NCBI RefSeq assembly: GCF_003935375.1
Contig: NZ_RHQM01000009.1
Coordinates: 124,001 to 188,000, forward strand
From: Stutzerimonas xanthomarina
Lineage (GTDB): Bacteria > Pseudomonadota > Gammaproteobacteria > Pseudomonadales > Pseudomonadaceae
DNA length: 64,000 nucleotides
Reading direction: 5' to 3'
The notes beneath the pieces were generated by a model that saw only the letters and a program-made list of their open reading frames with translations, did no database searches and was not told the origin of the DNA. This document shows, piece after piece, positions 1-9,517 of this stretch. Position numbers and translations under genes: made by a program. Numbering within the stretch: the stretch's first letter is position 1; each line of letters begins with the position of its first letter.

Positions 1-115
1 CCAGCAACTCATCGGTGGTCTGCTGAATGACCTGGTGGGCTGTCAGTGCAGCGTGGGAGAACATGGGCAGAACGGCCAACAGAATCAGCAGGCCGCGGCG
101 CAAGGCAGTCATCAT
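1..115 (-). CDS. mlaC: MlaC, phospholipid-binding ABC transport protein (5' part only)
   Basis: Only the first 38 codons lie in the window; the gene continues past position 1. The reading starts at ATG 115, with a second ATG at 112. It has a Sec signal peptide (positive RR, then a leucine-rich core, cleavage likely after SHA) followed by LTAHQVIQQTTDELL, which resembles mature MlaC. MlaC is the periplasmic shuttle that carries phospholipids between the outer-membrane MlaA complex and the inner-membrane MlaFEDB complex. It lies directly downstream of mlaD, as in other Pseudomonas. Confidence 0.85.
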   Translation of the reverse strand, partial: MMTALRRGLLILLAVLPMFSHAALTAHQVIQQTTDELL

Positions 116-126
116 GTGCATCTCCT

Positions 127-585
127 TCAATCTTTGTTAACCGAGTTGAGCAGGAATTTGCCGATCAGATCCTCGAGCACCAGCGAGGACTGGGTGTCCT
201 GAATGGTGTCGCCATCCGCGAGCAACTCCTCCTCACCGCCGACGCTGATGCCGATGTACTTCTCACCCAGCAGCCCTGCGGTAAGGATCGAAGCCGTCGA
301 GTCGGCCGGCAGGATGTCGACATCCTGCTGGATTTCCAACGTGACTCGTCCGGTGTAGCTGTCACGATCCAGGTCGATCGCGGTGACCTTGCCGATGGTC
401 ACGCCAGCCATGGTCACCTTGGATCGGACAGTCAATCCGGCAATATTGTCGAAATAGGCATACAGCTTGTAAGTGTCGGCATCAGTGACGCTCAGCCCGC
501 TGACACGCAGTGACAGCAGCAGCAAGGCCAGCAGCCCGGCAAGCAGGAACAGCCCGACACCCATTTCCAGTGTGCGGATACGCAT
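127..585 (-). CDS. mlaD: MlaD, MCE-domain subunit of the Mla phospholipid transporter
   Basis: 152 aa. An N-terminal membrane anchor (about residues 9-28, Leu-rich) precedes one MCE domain with the typical GLTVRSKVTMAGVTIGKV segment. MlaD forms the periplasmic hexameric ring on the MlaE permease and passes lipids to or from MlaC. The start is ATG 585 (MRIRTLEMG), the usual family N-terminus; it overlaps the mlaE stop as ATGA, which argues for translational coupling. The reading frame stays open upstream to 843, but that part is a shadow of mlaE. The gene is 11 bp from mlaC, so it is part of one operon mlaF-E-D-C. Confidence 0.95.
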   Translation of the reverse strand: MRIRTLEMGVGLFLLAGLLALLLLSLRVSGLSVTDADTYKLYAYFDNIAGLTVRSKVTMAGVTIGKVTAIDLDRDSYTGRVTLEIQQDVDILPADSTASILTAGLLGEKYIGISVGGEEELLADGDTIQDTQSSLVLEDLIGKFLLNSVNKD

Positions 586-1382
586 CAGAAATCTCCAAAC
601 ATCAACGCGGTCAAAATGAAATCGAGGCCGAGCACCGCCAGCGAGGCGTAAACCACAGTCCGGGTGGTGGCACGGCTGATACCTTCGGAGGTCGGGTCGC
701 AATCGTAGCCCTGGAACACGGCGATCCAGGTCACTACCAGCGCAAAGACGACGCTCTTGATAACGCCGTTGAGCACATCGGAACTGAAGTCGACACTGTT
801 CTGCATGTTGGCCCAAAACGAGCCTTCGTAGACACCGAGCCACTCCACCGCCACCATCGCTCCGCCCCAGATACCGACCACGTTGAAGATCAGCGTCAGC
901 AGCGGCAGCGAGATGAAACCGGCCCAGAGGCGCGGAGCGATGATGTACTTGAGCGGATCGACTCCGATCATTTCCAGGCTCGAGAGCTGCTCGGTCGACT
1001 TCATGTTGCCGATCTCAGCCGCCAGAGCCGAGCCGGCACGCCCGGCGAACAGCAGCGCAGTAACCACCGGACCGAGCTCGCGCAACAGGGTCAGTGCGAC
1101 CATCTGCCCAACCGCCTGCTCGGAGCCGTAGCTGCTGAGAATGTTGTAGCCCTGCAGCGCCAGCACCATGCCGATGAAGATGCCGGAGACAACTACAATG
1201 GCCAGTGACAGCACACCAACCGAATAGAGCTGCTTGACCAGCAGCGAAAAACCGTTACGCAGCCCGCTTCGCCCGAACAGCGCATGCACGAGAAATATCG
1301 TCGAGCGCCCCAGGGCTGCCAGCACATCCAGTCCGGCGCGACCGAGCAGGGCAATCCGATCCAACAACGAACGCTTACGCAT
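585..1382 (-). CDS. mlaE: MlaE, permease of the Mla phospholipid transporter
   Basis: 265 aa, the usual length for MlaE-family (DUF140) permeases, with about five to six hydrophobic segments. The conserved family stretch with [19 protein letters not shown] and the following [13 protein letters not shown] is present at about residues 98-130. It forms the inner-membrane core of the Mla importer that keeps the outer membrane asymmetric. It overlaps mlaF by 8 bp upstream and mlaD by an ATGA downstream, so the operon is tightly coupled. Confidence 0.96.
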   Translation of the reverse strand: MRKRSLLDRIALLGRAGLDVLAALGRSTIFLVHALFGRSGLRNGFSLLVKQLYSVGVLSLAIVVVSGIFIGMVLALQGYNILSSYGSEQAVGQMVALTLLRELGPVVTALLFAGRAGSALAAEIGNMKSTEQLSSLEMIGVDPLKYIIAPRLWAGFISLPLLTLIFNVVGIWGGAMVAVEWLGVYEGSFWANMQNSVDFSSDVLNGVIKSVVFALVVTWIAVFQGYDCDPTSEGISRATTRTVVYASLAVLGLDFILTALMFGDF

Positions 1383-2190
1383 CGGTGCCTCTCAGTAGAT
1401 CGTCGGCATAGGCCGGTGCAGGAAAATGGAATGGCACCGGCCCGTCGGCTGCGCCCGTCATGAATTGCCTGATGCGCGGATTGTTCGACTCCATCAGCTC
1501 CGCCGGCGTGCCCTGGCCAAGCACCTGGGCATCGCCAACCACGTAGATGTAGTCAGCAATGGACGCGGTTTCGGCCAGATCGTGCGAGACGACAATACTG
1601 GTGATACCCAGCGCGTCGTTGAGCAGACGAATCAGCCGCACGAGGACGCCCATCGCTATCGGATCCTGTCCGGCAAAGGGTTCGTCATACATCAGAATCT
1701 GCGGATCCAGAGCAATCGCCCGCGCCAGCGCGACACGCCGCTTCATACCACCGGACAGCTCGTCGGGCATCAGCTCGATGGCGCCACGTAGCCCTACCGC
1801 TTCGAGCTTCATCAGCACGATGTCGCGGATCATCTCGTCTGGGAGCTTGGTATGCACCCGCAGCGGAAACGCAACGTTCTCGAACACGTCGAGATCTGTG
1901 AACAGTGCCCCGCTCTGGAACAGCACACCCATCTGCTTGCGCATGTCGAACAGCTCGCTGCGCGAGAGGCTCGGCAGATTGTTGCCAGCCACCCAGACTT
2001 CACCACGCGACGGCATCAGCTGCGCAGCGATCAGGCGCAGCAGCGTCGTCTTGCCACAACCGGACGGCCCCATGATGGCCGTAACCTTCCCTCGCGGTAT
2101 GGCGATATCGACATCGTTGAAAATACTGCGCTCGCCTCGCTTGAAGGTCACTCCCTTCAGCTCGACGGCGAAGTCATTGCAGGCGCTCAT
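1375..2190 (-). CDS. mlaF: MlaF, ATPase of the Mla phospholipid transporter
   Basis: 271 aa ABC ATPase. Walker [10 protein letters not shown] is at residues 41-49, the signature LSGGM at 145-149 and Walker B ILMYDE at 165-170. It powers the MlaFEDB phospholipid transporter. I chose ATG 2190 (MSACNDF) over ATG 2205 because AAGGAG lies a few bases upstream of 2190 and the family N-terminus starts there. It is the first gene of the leftward mla operon; kdsD diverges from it. Confidence 0.95.
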   Translation of the reverse strand: MSACNDFAVELKGVTFKRGERSIFNDVDIAIPRGKVTAIMGPSGCGKTTLLRLIAAQLMPSRGEVWVAGNNLPSLSRSELFDMRKQMGVLFQSGALFTDLDVFENVAFPLRVHTKLPDEMIRDIVLMKLEAVGLRGAIELMPDELSGGMKRRVALARAIALDPQILMYDEPFAGQDPIAMGVLVRLIRLLNDALGITSIVVSHDLAETASIADYIYVVGDAQVLGQGTPAELMESNNPRIRQFMTGAADGPVPFHFPAPAYADDLLRGTDA

Positions 2191-2430
2191 CTGGTCTCCT
2201 TGCATGCAGTCTGCGAAACAGACGGCTCCCGATGACGCTGGGATACTTTCTGCCCTGACCGTTTTCGGCGGCGCACTATAGCATCGCGCCAGAGGCCGCC
2301 CAACCGATGAGCGTTTCGGCAGATGACGAGCGACGCCCCGTTCAGCTTCGGTTCAGCTCAGGCTGATCAAATTGATTGTGCCGACCCACAGTGATGTGCC
2401 GACATTTTCCATGAGCCCGCAACGGATTCT

Positions 2431-2450
2431 CGCTATAATCCCCGCCTTTT
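2431..2450 (+). promoter_or_regulatory. Candidate sigma-70 promoter of the kdsD-lpt operon
   Basis: A perfect TATAAT (2434-2439) lies 33 bp upstream of the kdsD start, in the context CGCTATAATCCCCGCCTTTT. No convincing -35 is visible. The C-rich stretch just after the -10 is a GC-rich discriminator, a feature of many growth-rate controlled promoters. The same 20-mer with one change lies upstream of prfC (47680-47699). Confidence 0.55.
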
Positions 2451-2471
2451 AATCGGACGACCTCGCCAGCC

Positions 2472-3446
2472 ATGAGCCAGAGCAGCCAATTGATCGAAAC
2501 CGCGCAACGCACCATCCGCCTGGAAATAGAAGCGGTTGAGCAGTTGAACGCACGTATCGATGCCGATTTCGTGCAGGCTTGCGAGCTGATCCTTGGCTGC
2601 AAGGGCCGAGTGGTCGTGGTTGGCATGGGCAAGTCCGGGCACGTCGGCCGCAAGATCGCCGCCACATTGGCCAGCACCGGCACCGCCGCCTTCTTCGTGC
2701 ACCCTGCCGAAGCCAGCCATGGCGACATGGGCATGATCACTCAGGACGACGTGGTCCTCGCCCTTTCCAACTCCGGCACCACCAGCGAGATCGTCACCCT
2801 GCTACCGCTGATCAAGCGGCTCGGCATCACCCTGATCAGCATGACCGGCAACCCCAACTCGGTGCTGGCCAAGGCCGCTGCGGTGAATCTGGACGCCAGC
2901 GTCGCCATCGAAGCATGCCCGCTGAATCTCGCGCCGACCTCCTCCACCACTGCCAGCCTGGTGCTCGGCGATGCCCTGGCTATCGCGCTGCTCGAGGCTC
3001 GCGGGTTCACTGCTGAAGATTTCGCCTTCTCTCACCCGGGCGGCGCGCTGGGCCGCCGCCTGCTGTTGAAAGTCGAGCACGTCATGCATACCGGCGAGCG
3101 CTTGCCGAGGGTTCCGCGCGGCACATCGCTGCGCGACGCCCTGCTGGAAATGACGCAGAAGGGCCTGGGCATGACCGTCATCGTCGAAGCGGACGGACGA
3201 CTCGCCGGCATCTTCACCGACGGCGATCTGCGCCGTGCGCTGGACAAGGGAGTCGACGTTCGCCAGACGCGCATCGACGAGATCATGACCGTGCACGGCA
3301 AGACCGCCCATGCCGAGATGCTCGCCGCCGAGGCTCTGAAGATCATGGAGGACCACAAGATCAGTTCGCTGGTAGTCGTCGATGACCAGGAGTTGCCGAT
3401 TGGTGCGCTGAACATGCACGACCTCCTGCGCGCGGGGGTGATGTAA
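2472..3446 (+). CDS. kdsD: KdsD, D-arabinose 5-phosphate isomerase
   Basis: 324 aa, normal length. It converts ribulose-5-phosphate to arabinose-5-phosphate, the first step of Kdo synthesis for the LPS inner core. A SIS domain occupies about residues 35-190 (VVVVGMGKSGHVGRK at 47-61, LSNSGTTSE at 98-106, SHPGGALG near 190). Two CBS domains fill the C-terminal part (VEHVMHTGERLP and IDEIMTVHGKTA mark their starts). It overlaps kdsC by one base (TAATG). Confidence 0.96.
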   Translation: MSQSSQLIETAQRTIRLEIEAVEQLNARIDADFVQACELILGCKGRVVVVGMGKSGHVGRKIAATLASTGTAAFFVHPAEASHGDMGMITQDDVVLALSNSGTTSEIVTLLPLIKRLGITLISMTGNPNSVLAKAAAVNLDASVAIEACPLNLAPTSSTTASLVLGDALAIALLEARGFTAEDFAFSHPGGALGRRLLLKVEHVMHTGERLPRVPRGTSLRDALLEMTQKGLGMTVIVEADGRLAGIFTDGDLRRALDKGVDVRQTRIDEIMTVHGKTAHAEMLAAEALKIMEDHKISSLVVVDDQELPIGALNMHDLLRAGVM

Positions 3447-3970
3447 TGCACGAACAGCTGCTGCAACGCGCCCGCGACATTCGCCTGGCGATCTTCGACG
3501 TCGATGGTGTGCTCACCGATGGCCGCCTTTATTTCCTGACCGACGGCAGCGAGTTCAAGACGTTCAACACACTGGACGGCCACGGCATCAAGATGCTGAT
3601 CAACTCCGGCGTGCGTACCGCGATCATCAGCGGGCGCAAGACGCCCGTGGTAGAGCGTCGAGCGCAGAACCTCGGTATCCAGCACCTTTATCAGGGGCGC
3701 GAGGACAAGCTGGTCGTGCTCGACGAACTGCTGACCGAACTTGGCCTGAGCTACTCTGAAGTAGCCTATCTCGGTGACGACCTGCCTGATCTGCCGGTGA
3801 TACGCCGCGTAGGCCTCGGCATGGCCGTGGCCAGCGCCGACACCTTTGTTCGTGAACATGCCCATGGCGTTACCCTGGCCCGCGGCGGCGAGGGTGCGGC
3901 ACGCGAGTTCTGCGAACTGATCATGCGCGCGCAGGGCACCCTCGCCGCCGCGCAAAACGCATATCTGTAG
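3446..3970 (+). CDS. kdsC: KdsC, Kdo-8-phosphate phosphatase
   Basis: 174 aa HAD-superfamily phosphatase (type C0, no cap). The catalytic motif FDVDGVLTDG gives nucleophile D18 and acid/base D20; motif II is IISGRK and motif IV is YLGDDLPD. It hydrolyses Kdo-8-phosphate to Kdo. The start codon overlaps the kdsD stop, so the two Kdo enzymes are translationally coupled. Confidence 0.96.
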   Translation: MHEQLLQRARDIRLAIFDVDGVLTDGRLYFLTDGSEFKTFNTLDGHGIKMLINSGVRTAIISGRKTPVVERRAQNLGIQHLYQGREDKLVVLDELLTELGLSYSEVAYLGDDLPDLPVIRRVGLGMAVASADTFVREHAHGVTLARGGEGAAREFCELIMRAQGTLAAAQNAYL

Positions 3971-3978
3971 GGGTCTGC

Positions 3979-4551
3979 ATGCTTCGCAAAATGCGCTTCG
4001 CTGTCCTGCTGACGCTGATCGCCGCCCTGCTGGTGGCGGTCGGCTACTGGAACATCCGACCGGAAAGCTTCATGCAGGAGCCGTCCGTCGCCAGTGGCGC
4101 AACGCCTGATGTCGACTTCTATGTGATCAATTCCCGCACGGTGCAATATCAGCCCGACGGCAAGCGCAACTACGAACTGACCGCAGACAAACTCGAGCAC
4201 ATCAAGGCGAGCGACATCAGCCTGCTGACCAAACCGGATCTGCTGTCCTATCGCGGCACCGAACTGCCGTGGCACGTGCGTAGTGAGCGCGGCGAAGTAT
4301 CGGCCGAAGGCGACGAGGTGCTGCTGATTGATCAGGTCAAGGTCGAGCGCACCGACGCCAAGGGGCGCCCGACGATCCTGACCACCAGCCGCCTGACGGT
4401 GTGGCCGGAGAAGGATTATGCCGAAACAAACCAAGCCGTTAGAATCGAGGCCGCCAATGGCGTGACCACGGCAACCGGCATGAAAGCGTACATGGATGAT
4501 GGCAGGATGCTCCTGCTGTCCAACGTAAGAGGCCAGCATGAGCTGCGTTAA
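3979..4551 (+). CDS. lptC: LptC, LPS export system inner-membrane-anchored protein
   Basis: 190 aa. A single N-terminal transmembrane anchor (about residues 7-24) is followed by a periplasmic beta-jellyroll (YrbK family) with the typical VQYQPDGKRNYELTADKLEH stretch. LptC receives LPS from LptB2FG and passes it to LptA. It starts 8 bp after kdsC behind AGGGG and overlaps lptA by 14 bp. Confidence 0.93.
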   Translation: MLRKMRFAVLLTLIAALLVAVGYWNIRPESFMQEPSVASGATPDVDFYVINSRTVQYQPDGKRNYELTADKLEHIKASDISLLTKPDLLSYRGTELPWHVRSERGEVSAEGDEVLLIDQVKVERTDAKGRPTILTTSRLTVWPEKDYAETNQAVRIEAANGVTTATGMKAYMDDGRMLLLSNVRGQHELR

Positions 4552-5082
4552 GACTCTCCCCCTCCTGCTCGGTTTGAGCGCATTCTGGCTTGGCGCCAGC
4601 GCCTGGGCGCTTCCCGAGGATCGTGAACAACCAATCCGCGTTCAAGCCGACACCGCCGAACTGGACGACCGACAGGGCGTGGCGGTCTACCGCGGCGACG
4701 TGGTCATCACCCAGGGCACGATGAAGATCACCGGCGACACGGTGACCATTACCCAGGATGACAACGGCGACGTCGAAGTATTCACCTCCATCGGCAAGCC
4801 GGCCTACTACGAGCAGAAGCCTGCGGTGGACAAGGAGATCGTCAAAGCCTACGGCCTGACCATCCAGTATTTCGCCGCCAACGAGCGGATCGTGCTCATC
4901 GATCAGGCCAAGGTCGTTCAGGAAGGCAACACCTTCGAAGGCGAGAAGATCGTCTATGACACCCGTCGGCAGATCGTCAACGCCGGTCGCGCCACCAATG
5001 CCGATGTCACCACGCCGCGCCCGCGCGTGGACATGGTGATCCAGCCGCGCAAAAACGGTCAGGCTGCGGAGCAGCCCGAGTA

Positions 5083-5083
<1 letters not shown>
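4538..5083 (+). CDS. lptA: LptA (LptH) periplasmic LPS transport protein
   Basis: 181 aa. It has a signal peptide with cleavage likely after AWA near residue 23, then an OstA-like jellyroll ([20 protein letters not shown]). It forms the periplasmic bridge that carries LPS from LptC to LptD. In Pseudomonas the protein is often named LptH. A GAGG lies 5-8 bp before ATG 4538. The stop overlaps the lptB start (TAATGG). Confidence 0.93.
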
Positions 5084-5797
<714 letters not shown>

Positions 5798-5808
<11 letters not shown>

Positions 5809-5821
5809 GGCGGATTTTTTG
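5798..5821 (+). terminator. Rho-independent terminator after lptB
   Basis: The stem TCCGCC (5798-5803) pairs with GGCGGA (5809-5814) across a 5-nt loop that contains the lptB stop TAA, followed by six T. The coding end of lptB forms the 5' arm. It separates the LPS-export operon from rpoN. Confidence 0.8.
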
Positions 5822-5867
5822 CTCGGCTCGGCAAATCGGCTCTAGGCAAAGGCTTCATCGGCAGGCA

Positions 5868-5873
5868 TATAAT
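5868..5873 (+). promoter_or_regulatory. Candidate -10 of an rpoN promoter
   Basis: A perfect TATAAT lies 82 bp before the rpoN ATG and just after the lptB terminator, so rpoN probably has its own promoter here. No good -35 is visible. Confidence 0.4.
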
Positions 5874-5954
5874 TTGCTTTCTGCCGTCGCCCCGCGCACG
5901 GCATGTCGGAATGGGCGCGGTTGCGCCGGCATAAAAGGTTCGAAGTCCTCTGCC

Positions 5955-7469
5955 ATGAAACCATCGCTAGTCCTGAAGATGGGCCAGCAGCTGACGATGA
6001 CACCGCAGCTGCAACAGGCCATAAGGCTCCTCCAGCTATCCACCCTCGATCTGCAACAGGAGATCCAGGAGGCGCTGGACTCCAATCCCATGCTCGAGCG
6101 CGAAGAAGACGGAGACGACTTCGACAGCTCCGACCCTATGGCCGAGGCCGCTGAACGGCCAGGCGACACCGTCACCGAGAAGAGCAGCAGCCAGGAAAGC
6201 ACCTACGAGGAGCCCTCTCATAGCAGTGACAGCCTGGACGACAGCGACGGCGACTGGGGCGAGCGGATTCCCAGCGAGCTTCCGGTCGACACCGCCTGGG
6301 AAGACATCTACCAGACCAGCGCCAGCAGCCTGCCCAGCAACGATGACGACGAGTGGGATTTCACCAGCCGGACGTCGAGCGGCATAAGCCTGCAGAGCCA
6401 TCTACTGTGGCAGCTCAACCTCGCGCCAATGAGCGACACCGACCGGCTGATCGCGACCACCCTTATCGACTGCATCAATGAACAGGGTTATCTCGAAGAG
6501 ACGCTGCAGGAAATCGTTGACTCGTTCGATCCCGAGCTGGAAATCGAACTCGACGAGGTCGAGGTCGTTCTGCGTCGTATCCAGCAATTCGAACCGGCCG
6601 GCATCGGCGCACGTGACCTGCGCGAGTGCCTGTTGCTGCAGCTGCGCCAACTGCCCGACCGCACTCCGTGGCTGAGCGAAGCGAAGCGTCTGGTCAGCGA
6701 CTATCTGGATATCCTCGGCAGCCGGGATTACAGCCTGCTGATGCGGCGAATGAAGATCAAGGAAGACGATCTGCGTCAGGTCATCGAACTGATCCAGAGC
6801 CTGAACCCGCGCCCGGGGTCGCAGATCGAGGCGAGCGAACCGGAATACGTGGTGCCCGACGTGATCGTGCGCAAGCACAATGATCGCTGGCTGGTCGAGC
6901 TGAATCAGGAAGCCATGCCGCGCCTTCGCGTCAACGCGCAATACGCCGGCTTCGTCAAACGCGCCGACTCCAGCGCGGACAACACCTTCATGCGCAACCA
7001 GCTGCAGGAAGCGCGCTGGTTCATCAAGAGCCTGCTCAGCCGCAACGAGACCCTGATGAAGGTGGCGACTCAGATCGTCGAACACCAGCGCGCCTTCCTC
7101 GAGCATGGTGACGAGGCGATGAAGCCTCTGGTACTGCACGACATCGCCGAGGCGGTGGGCATGCATGAGTCGACCATCTCCCGCGTGACCACGCAGAAAT
7201 ACATGCACACGCCACGCGGCATCTACGAACTCAAATACTTCTTCTCCAGCCACGTCAGCACGGCGGAAGGCGGCGAATGTTCGTCCACCGCGATCCGCGC
7301 GATCATCAAGAAACTGGTCGCCGCGGAAAACCAGAAAAAGCCGTTGAGCGACAGCAAGATCGCTGGTTTACTGGAAGCGCAGGGCATCCAGGTGGCCCGC
7401 CGCACAGTTGCGAAGTATCGCGAGTCGCTCGGTATCGCACCATCCAGCGAGCGCAAACGTCTACTGTGA
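5955..7469 (+). CDS. rpoN: RpoN, RNA polymerase sigma-54 factor
   Basis: 504 aa. The Gln/Leu-rich activator-interacting region I ([19 protein letters not shown] onward) is followed by an acidic, Ser-rich linker (about 50-130), the core-binding domain, the HTH region and the C-terminal RpoN box ([10 protein letters not shown]). It directs transcription from -24/-12 promoters (nitrogen, flagella and others) with enhancer-binding proteins. I chose ATG 5955 because the family starts with MKPSL; the 27 extra upstream codons have no homologue I recognise. The following hpf-ptsN-rapZ-ptsO order is the classic rpoN neighbourhood. Confidence 0.97.
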   Translation: MKPSLVLKMGQQLTMTPQLQQAIRLLQLSTLDLQQEIQEALDSNPMLEREEDGDDFDSSDPMAEAAERPGDTVTEKSSSQESTYEEPSHSSDSLDDSDGDWGERIPSELPVDTAWEDIYQTSASSLPSNDDDEWDFTSRTSSGISLQSHLLWQLNLAPMSDTDRLIATTLIDCINEQGYLEETLQEIVDSFDPELEIELDEVEVVLRRIQQFEPAGIGARDLRECLLLQLRQLPDRTPWLSEAKRLVSDYLDILGSRDYSLLMRRMKIKEDDLRQVIELIQSLNPRPGSQIEASEPEYVVPDVIVRKHNDRWLVELNQEAMPRLRVNAQYAGFVKRADSSADNTFMRNQLQEARWFIKSLLSRNETLMKVATQIVEHQRAFLEHGDEAMKPLVLHDIAEAVGMHESTISRVTTQKYMHTPRGIYELKYFFSSHVSTAEGGECSSTAIRAIIKKLVAAENQKKPLSDSKIAGLLEAQGIQVARRTVAKYRESLGIAPSSERKRLL

Positions 7470-7543
7470 TCGGCCCCTGGTCGAACTGTCCCGGCGGCAG
7501 GCCTACCAACCTGCTCTTCGTACAAGGCAAAGGAGATAGCAGT

Positions 7544-7852
7544 ATGCAAGTCAACATCAGCGGTGTTCATCTGGAAGTAACCGATGCCCTGCGTGACTAC
7601 ATCGAGGAGAAATTCGATCGGCTTGCTCGCCACTTCGACCGCATCATCAGCGTTCAGGTGATCCTCCAGGTCGAGAAACTCAAGCAGAAAGCCGAAGCAA
7701 CCTTGCACGTCGCAGGCCGCGAAGTCGTGGCCATCGCCGATCACGAAGACATGTACGCTGCCGTCGACCTGTTGGTCGACAAGCTCGATCGCCAGTTGAT
7801 CAAGCACAAGGAGAAGCAGCTCGACCACACACAGGGCGCTGTCACCCGCTGA
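7544..7852 (+). CDS. hpf: Short ribosome hibernation-promoting factor
   Basis: 102 aa, the size of short HPF/YhbH. MQVNISGVHLEVTDALRDYI starts a S30AE/sigma-54-modulation domain. It binds the 30S subunit and helps form inactive 100S ribosomes in stationary phase. The start ATG 7544 has AAGGAG about 8 bp upstream; the open frame before it is the rpoN 3' shadow. It lies 74 bp after rpoN and 7 bp before ptsN. Confidence 0.95.
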   Translation: MQVNISGVHLEVTDALRDYIEEKFDRLARHFDRIISVQVILQVEKLKQKAEATLHVAGREVVAIADHEDMYAAVDLLVDKLDRQLIKHKEKQLDHTQGAVTR

Positions 7853-7859
7853 CTCCAAT

Positions 7860-8324
7860 ATGATCCGACTCGAAAACATCCTCACCCCCGGGCGTTCCTT
7901 GGTGAACGTCCCGGGCGGTAGCAAGAAGCGCGTCCTGGAACAGATCGCCAAGGTGATCGCCCAGGACCTTATCGATCTCGACTCCCAGACCATCTTCGAA
8001 AGCCTGATCGCGCGCGAGAAGCTCGGCTCGACCGGCTTCGGCAACGGCATCGCCATCCCGCACTGCCGCATGGTTGGCTGCAATGCGCCGCTGAGCGCCG
8101 TTCTGCGCCTGCAGACGCCAGTGGATTTCGACGCCATCGACGGCGCGCCGGTGGACCTGCTGTTCGTCCTGCTGGTACCGGAGGCCGCCACTGACGAGCA
8201 TCTCGAACTGCTGCGCCAGATCGCCAGCATGCTCGACCGCGAAGACGTACGCCAACGACTGCGCCAGGCGCCGAGCAACGAAAGCCTCTACCAGGTAGTG
8301 GTCGACGTGCAGAACGGGGCATAG
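7860..8324 (+). CDS. ptsN: PtsN, nitrogen-PTS EIIA component
   Basis: 154 aa, PTS EIIA type-2 domain. The phosphorylated histidine is H68 in GIAIPHCRM. EIIA-Ntr is the last acceptor of the PtsP-PtsO-PtsN chain and controls K+ uptake, carbon/nitrogen balance and other targets by its phosphorylation state. It abuts rapZ directly (stop then ATG). Confidence 0.96.
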   Translation: MIRLENILTPGRSLVNVPGGSKKRVLEQIAKVIAQDLIDLDSQTIFESLIAREKLGSTGFGNGIAIPHCRMVGCNAPLSAVLRLQTPVDFDAIDGAPVDLLFVLLVPEAATDEHLELLRQIASMLDREDVRQRLRQAPSNESLYQVVVDVQNGA

Positions 8325-9182
8325 ATGCGGCTGATCATCGTCAGTGGACGCTCGGGTTCGGGCAAGAGCACTGCACTGAACGTGCTCGAGGACAACGGTT
8401 TCTATTGCATCGACAACCTGCCTGCCGGACTGTTGCCTGAGCTTGCCGAGCGCGCCCTACTGCACACTGAGCTGCTGCATCCGCAGGTCGCCGTGTCGAT
8501 CGACGCACGCAACCTGCCCAGCCAGCTCAAGCGCTTCCCCGAGCTACTCGAAGAAGTCCGCGCCAGGCACATCCAGTGCGATGTGCTCTATCTGGACGCC
8601 GACGATGAGACCCTGCTCAAGCGCTTCTCGGAAACCCGCCGCCGCCATCCGTTGACCAACGAAAATCGCTCTCTGGCCGAAGCGATCCATGATGAGGAGT
8701 TGCTGCTCGCAGCAATCATCGATCACGCCGACCTGAAGATTGACACCACCCATCTCAATCTCTATCAGCTGCGCGACGTGCTCAAGTTGCGCTTGCTCAA
8801 CAAGCCTGAGCCGGGCACCGCTTTTCTGGTCGAGTCATTCGGTTTCAAGCGCGGGATGCCGGTCGATGCCGATCTCGTGTTCGACGTACGTTGCCTGCCC
8901 AACCCTTACTGGAAAGCCGAGCTTCGCGACTTTTCCGGGCTAGACCAGCCGGTAATCGACTACCTCAGCGCCCAGGCCGACGTGGAAGAAATGTTCCAGG
9001 ATATCCACGGCTATCTGAGCAAATGGCTGCCGCGCTTTGCAGCCAGCAACCGCGCATATGTCACCATCGCCATCGGCTGCACCGGCGGCCATCATCGCTC
9101 GGTCTACCTGGCCGAACGGCTAGGCCAGGCGTTGCGAGAACCGCTGAAGAACCTGCAGGTCCGTCATCGGGACCTCGCCTAG
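8325..9182 (+). CDS. rapZ: RapZ, RNase adapter / nucleotide-binding protein
   Basis: 285 aa, usual length. Walker A GRSGSGKS is at residues 8-15; the conserved DNLP and C-terminal [16 protein letters not shown] stretches are present. In E. coli RapZ binds glucosamine-6-phosphate and guides RNase E to the sRNA GlmZ; whether Pseudomonas RapZ does the same is not shown by the sequence. Its place between ptsN and ptsO is conserved. Confidence 0.95.
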   Translation: MRLIIVSGRSGSGKSTALNVLEDNGFYCIDNLPAGLLPELAERALLHTELLHPQVAVSIDARNLPSQLKRFPELLEEVRARHIQCDVLYLDADDETLLKRFSETRRRHPLTNENRSLAEAIHDEELLLAAIIDHADLKIDTTHLNLYQLRDVLKLRLLNKPEPGTAFLVESFGFKRGMPVDADLVFDVRCLPNPYWKAELRDFSGLDQPVIDYLSAQADVEEMFQDIHGYLSKWLPRFAASNRAYVTIAIGCTGGHHRSVYLAERLGQALREPLKNLQVRHRDLA

Positions 9183-9195
9183 GAATACCTGCACC

Positions 9196-9468
9196 ATGCC
9201 CGCCCGCGAAGTCACCATCATCAACAAACTCGGCCTGCACGCGCGCGCTGCCGCCAAGTTCGTCGCCGTTGCCAATCGCTACCCCTGCAAGATTCGCGTT
9301 GGCCGCTGTCCGGCCACGCTGGTCGACGGAAAGAGCATCATGGCGGTCATGATGCTCGCCGCCAGCAAAGGCACCACAGTGCACCTGGACACCGAAGGTG
9401 AACAGGAAGAGGACGCACTGAACGCGCTGACCGCGCTGATCGACGACTATTTCGAAGAAGGCGAGTAG
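9196..9468 (+). CDS. ptsO: PtsO, HPr-like phosphocarrier NPr
   Basis: 90 aa HPr-family protein. The phosphorylated histidine is H15 in KLGLHARAAA; the regulatory Ser region DGKSIM has S47. It transfers phosphate from PtsP to PtsN in the nitrogen PTS. It is the last gene of the rpoN block, 13 bp after rapZ. Confidence 0.96.
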   Translation: MPAREVTIINKLGLHARAAAKFVAVANRYPCKIRVGRCPATLVDGKSIMAVMMLAASKGTTVHLDTEGEQEEDALNALTALIDDYFEEGE

Positions 9469-9481
9469 ACACCTTGCCACG

Positions 9482-9510
9482 GCGGCGCGAATCGTTGCCG
9501 ACCGCGCCGC
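9482..9510. terminator. Possible bidirectional hairpin between ptsO and pmbA
   Basis: GCGGCGCG (9482-9489) pairs with CGCGCCGC (9503-9510) across a 13-nt loop, between the convergent ptsO and pmbA genes. There is no T-run, so termination is uncertain. Confidence 0.35.
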
Positions 9511-9517
9511 GCCTGCC

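Noticed and set aside
127..843. A 238-aa version of MlaD with an 86-residue N-terminal extension
   Set aside because: The extension is antisense-free but overlaps mlaE in another frame and looks non-coding; the MRIRTLEMG start overlapping the mlaE stop fits the family.
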